Part shown: positions 52,753-54,365 of the stretch, in pieces
How positions within the stretch are numbered: the stretch's first letter is position 1
Layout of the letters: the number at the start of each line of letters is the position of its first letter
NCBI GenBank assembly: GCA_947576945.1
Contig: CANPTH010000027.1
Coordinates: 1 to 54,365 of the forward strand
Length of the DNA: 54,365 nt
From: an uncultured Lachnospiraceae bacterium
GTDB lineage: Bacteria; Bacillota; Clostridia; Lachnospirales; Lachnospiraceae
Reading direction: 5' to 3'
Position numbers and translations under genes: made by a program
The notes under the pieces: model-generated
The model's input: the letters and a program-made list of their open reading frames with translations, nothing else
Databases searched by the model: none
What the model was told of the DNA's origin: nothing

Positions 52753-52772
52753 GACCATTTAAAGATTACTCT

Positions 52773-52801
52773 ATTATAGATCACTCTAACCAAATTTTAA
52801 A
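52773..52801 (-). promoter_or_regulatory. Predicted sigma-A promoter of the moxR operon
   Basis: On the minus strand TATAAT (52778-52773) follows TTTAAA (52801-52796) after 17 bp. Transcription would start near 52766 and give a leader of about 296 nt. The stretch 52802-52953 shows no gene. Confidence 0.65.
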
Positions 52802-52900
52802 TGCTTTCCTGCGGCAACTAACCTTTTTCGCAAAAAATCCTGCTGAAGTCCCCCGGACGAACGGCGCGAATTGTGACAGAATATTTGGAAGTTTTTGCGA

Positions 52901-52934
52901 GGCTGTTGCATAGACCTTCCGGTCAACAACAGCC
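52901..52934. terminator. Stem-loop behind the acyltransferase gene
   Basis: GGCTGTTG and CAACAGCC form a perfect 8-bp stem with an 18-nt loop. It lies 20 bp after the acyltransferase stop codon. On the minus strand no U run follows; on the plus strand CTGTTTCTTTTTG does. It probably stops the acyltransferase transcript inefficiently. Confidence 0.5.
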
Positions 52935-52953
52935 CTGTTTCTTTTTGAACTCA

Positions 52954-53769
52954 TTATGCCTTTATGATTCCGTACGCACCGCCCACTGTCCCGCCGTCAA
53001 GAAGCAGTTCCCTGACCTTCCTCTGCAGGCTTGTCCGCACCGGAAGCTGCTCATAGGCGGTATCCGCCGGAACCTGGAACAGCCATTCTATATATTCGTT
53101 CTCTTCCCTGTCTACCGACTTGATCGTGAACCGCTTCTGGAAAGAGACGATATGGGACTGTTCCGGCAGCAGCTGTCTCAATACCGGTGACAGCAGCCAG
53201 GACTCACACGTATACCTGTCATAGGCATAGTCGGGATAACAGGTCCGGAAAAATATATCCGCCTCCTGCATGGAGCGATCCACTGCCTCCGCCGACAGAT
53301 CCGCATCTGAGGGGATGTGCAGCGCGATCGTCTTTTCCTCTTCCTCCTCACTGAACTCATATTCCAAAGCGCCGATCCGAAACAGTGACATACTGATCTG
53401 CCGGTAAGTCCACCATCCTCTGTCAAAAAACAGCCGACCGTTCTTCTGTCTGCATTCTTCCAGAAATCTTGTAAAACACTTCATCGTATCTATGTAAATG
53501 CTCTCCGCGATCCCTTTTTGCCGATACCGGTCAAACACACGTCCCGCGCACGCCAGCTGACAGTACAGCATCTTCATGTTATCCTTATCTTCTGCCAGAA
53601 AGGCACTTAACTCCCTGTACGCTTCTGCCGCCGTCCGCCGCTGCGTCAACCGCTCCAGATACGGTTCGACCAGTGCAGGCTCCACCGCTTCCCCAACAGC
53701 CCGCAGCCGGCAGACCACTTCCGGCTGCAGATCTATCAGGCGATATAATGTTTCCATTTCCATCGTCAT
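52954..53769 (-). CDS. Acyltransferase domain-containing protein (NAT_N and GNAT_C type)
   Basis: A 271-residue protein resembling a group of Firmicute proteins with an N-terminal helical acyltransferase-associated domain (about 1-110) and a GNAT-like C-terminal domain (about 115-265, with ALHIPSDADLS and EQSHIVSFQKRFTI). The substrate is unknown. The start ATG has an AAAGGA site. Its upstream region is occupied by the palindromic element at 53813-53915, whose outer end supplies a possible -10. It is followed by the moxR operon on the same strand. Confidence 0.65.
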   Translation of the reverse strand: MTMEMETLYRLIDLQPEVVCRLRAVGEAVEPALVEPYLERLTQRRTAAEAYRELSAFLAEDKDNMKMLYCQLACAGRVFDRYRQKGIAESIYIDTMKCFTRFLEECRQKNGRLFFDRGWWTYRQISMSLFRIGALEYEFSEEEEEKTIALHIPSDADLSAEAVDRSMQEADIFFRTCYPDYAYDRYTCESWLLSPVLRQLLPEQSHIVSFQKRFTIKSVDREENEYIEWLFQVPADTAYEQLPVRTSLQRKVRELLLDGGTVGGAYGIIKA

Positions 53770-53812
53770 TTTATTCCTTTCGTCTCTCCCGGATATTTTC
53801 TAATCCCTGTTC

Positions 53813-53915
53813 TATAGTTAACGACATTAGAAATTTCGTTTTCGGCCTTGCAGGAGCTACCGTATATGGCTTCTGCAAGAGCCGGGAACAGAAATTTGTT
53901 ATGTCGTTTACTATA
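53813..53915. mobile_element. Palindromic MITE-like element, about 103 bp
   Basis: The ends TATAGTTAACGACATTAG and (inverted) TATAGTAAACGACATAAC form arms of about 25 bp with few mismatches. Inside, a second palindrome (CGGC, TTGCAG, AGC against GGCT, CTGCAA, GCCG) completes an almost continuous hairpin with a loop near 53858-53867. It has no coding capacity. Related pieces are at 52604-52640 and 13105-13132. On the minus strand TTGTTG (53939-53934) and TATAGT (53915-53910), 18 bp apart, could form a promoter for the acyltransferase gene. Confidence 0.65.
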
Positions 53916-54005
53916 CTCCGTTCCTGATTTCTTCAACAACAGCTTCCGGAAAACAGCTTTTGAAACACAGGCCCCAACCACAGCACCCTGTCACGAAAGA
54001 CATAC

Positions 54006-54029
54006 TTTGCATGAAATATAACATGCAAA
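54006..54029. promoter_or_regulatory. Inverted repeat TTTGCATG/CATGCAAA
   Basis: Two perfect 8-bp arms are separated by the 8-bp AT-rich spacer AAATATAA. It could be a protein-binding site or a small hairpin. It lies in the 366-bp gap between the last partial gene and the acyltransferase gene; besides this and the palindromic element nothing else is seen there. Confidence 0.45.
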
Positions 54030-54135
54030 TGATCTATCTGTCAATTATGCCGCAAAATATCCAGTAACTGCCGAATGTTTATCGTTACAGTTCACAGTTT
54101 TTTCATTTCGACAGAAGACTAAGACGATTGCATTT

Positions 54136-54365
54136 TTATTTAACGATCTCTGTTCCTGCGTCATGGATTTCAAGTATATAAATTTCACAGGGCGACAGCT
54201 TCATCGCTTCGGTAGACAGGCTGTCTGCAAGTTCGGCCGACCTGTCTGTCAGCATTTTTTTGAGATCGCTTCCCACAATCTCTGCTTCACTCAGACCATT
54301 CAGGTAATTTTGCATTTCTTCTTTGAATGTCAGCAACGCCTTATCCCGCTCTGCAACCGTTACAA
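54136..54365 (-). CDS. Hypothetical protein, 5' end outside the window
   Basis: An open minus-strand frame continues to the window edge without a stop. The visible 76 residues are the C-terminal part. They are acidic, helical and soluble (KALLTFKEEMQNYLNGLSEA, then DLKKMLTDRSAELADSL) and end in EIYILEIHDAGTEIVK. I do not recognise the family. The true start must lie beyond 54365, since no ATG with a ribosome-binding site is visible. Confidence 0.5.
   Translation of the reverse strand, partial: VTVAERDKALLTFKEEMQNYLNGLSEAEIVGSDLKKMLTDRSAELADSLSTEAMKLSPCEIYILEIHDAGTEIVK

Overview
The window looks like chromosomal DNA from an anaerobic gut Firmicute, most likely a member of the Lachnospiraceae. 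The grounds are gene content and style: DUF4474, DUF6171 and NdpA-type proteins, a SEDS protein fused to a permease-prefix domain beside a PadR regulator, a BirA-controlled bioYBDA operon, a SigV/RsiV-like pair, Bce-type signalling, AGGAGG ribosome-binding sites and moderate GC. This assignment is inferred from families, not from a database search.

Layout. Positions 1-96 hold the 3' end of a tRNA-Leu(CAG) and its terminator. Positions 197-12912 are housekeeping and metabolic genes: a DUF4474 protein, a metallophosphoesterase, a GH51 arabinofuranosidase, a C26 amidotransferase, a DUF2974 hydrolase, NdpA, an AGCS symporter, a chemoreceptor, a MATE exporter and an MscS channel. Positions 13051-17200 carry an XpaC-TelA stress pair and a CPBP protease with an unusual leader. 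Positions 17280-26429 run on the minus strand: SEDS/PadR, the RsiV/ECF sigma pair, pepT, a YfcE-type phosphoesterase, a PdaA-like deacetylase and a hybrid histidine kinase. Positions 26709-32886 hold a membrane-anchored FKBP/trigger-factor-like foldase, the biotin operon and an amidohydrolase.

Positions 33032-41583 form a plant-glycan utilisation locus: an ABC importer, two intracellular glycoside hydrolases, a DUF624 protein and a LacI regulator. A 68-bp promoter/operator block occurs twice in it, and the gene for the binding protein is frameshifted in a run of nine G. Positions 41697-43336 hold an HxlR/flavin reductase pair and a DHFR-like protein. Positions 43417-52470 form one long minus-strand array: moxR, DUF58, transglutaminase, a Bce-type response regulator and kinase, and a BceAB-type ABC transporter.

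The most unusual structure is the moxR leader (52471-52801). A good promoter is followed by seven degenerate 16-nt tandem repeats. In RNA these give about 18 NAG triplets spaced 2-3 nt apart. An intrinsic-terminator-like hairpin then lies just before the moxR start codon. The arrangement recalls trp leaders controlled by the TRAP protein, but upstream of a cell-envelope operon. A palindromic MITE-like element (53813-53915) has a shrunken relative inside this leader and a partial relative upstream of xpaC.
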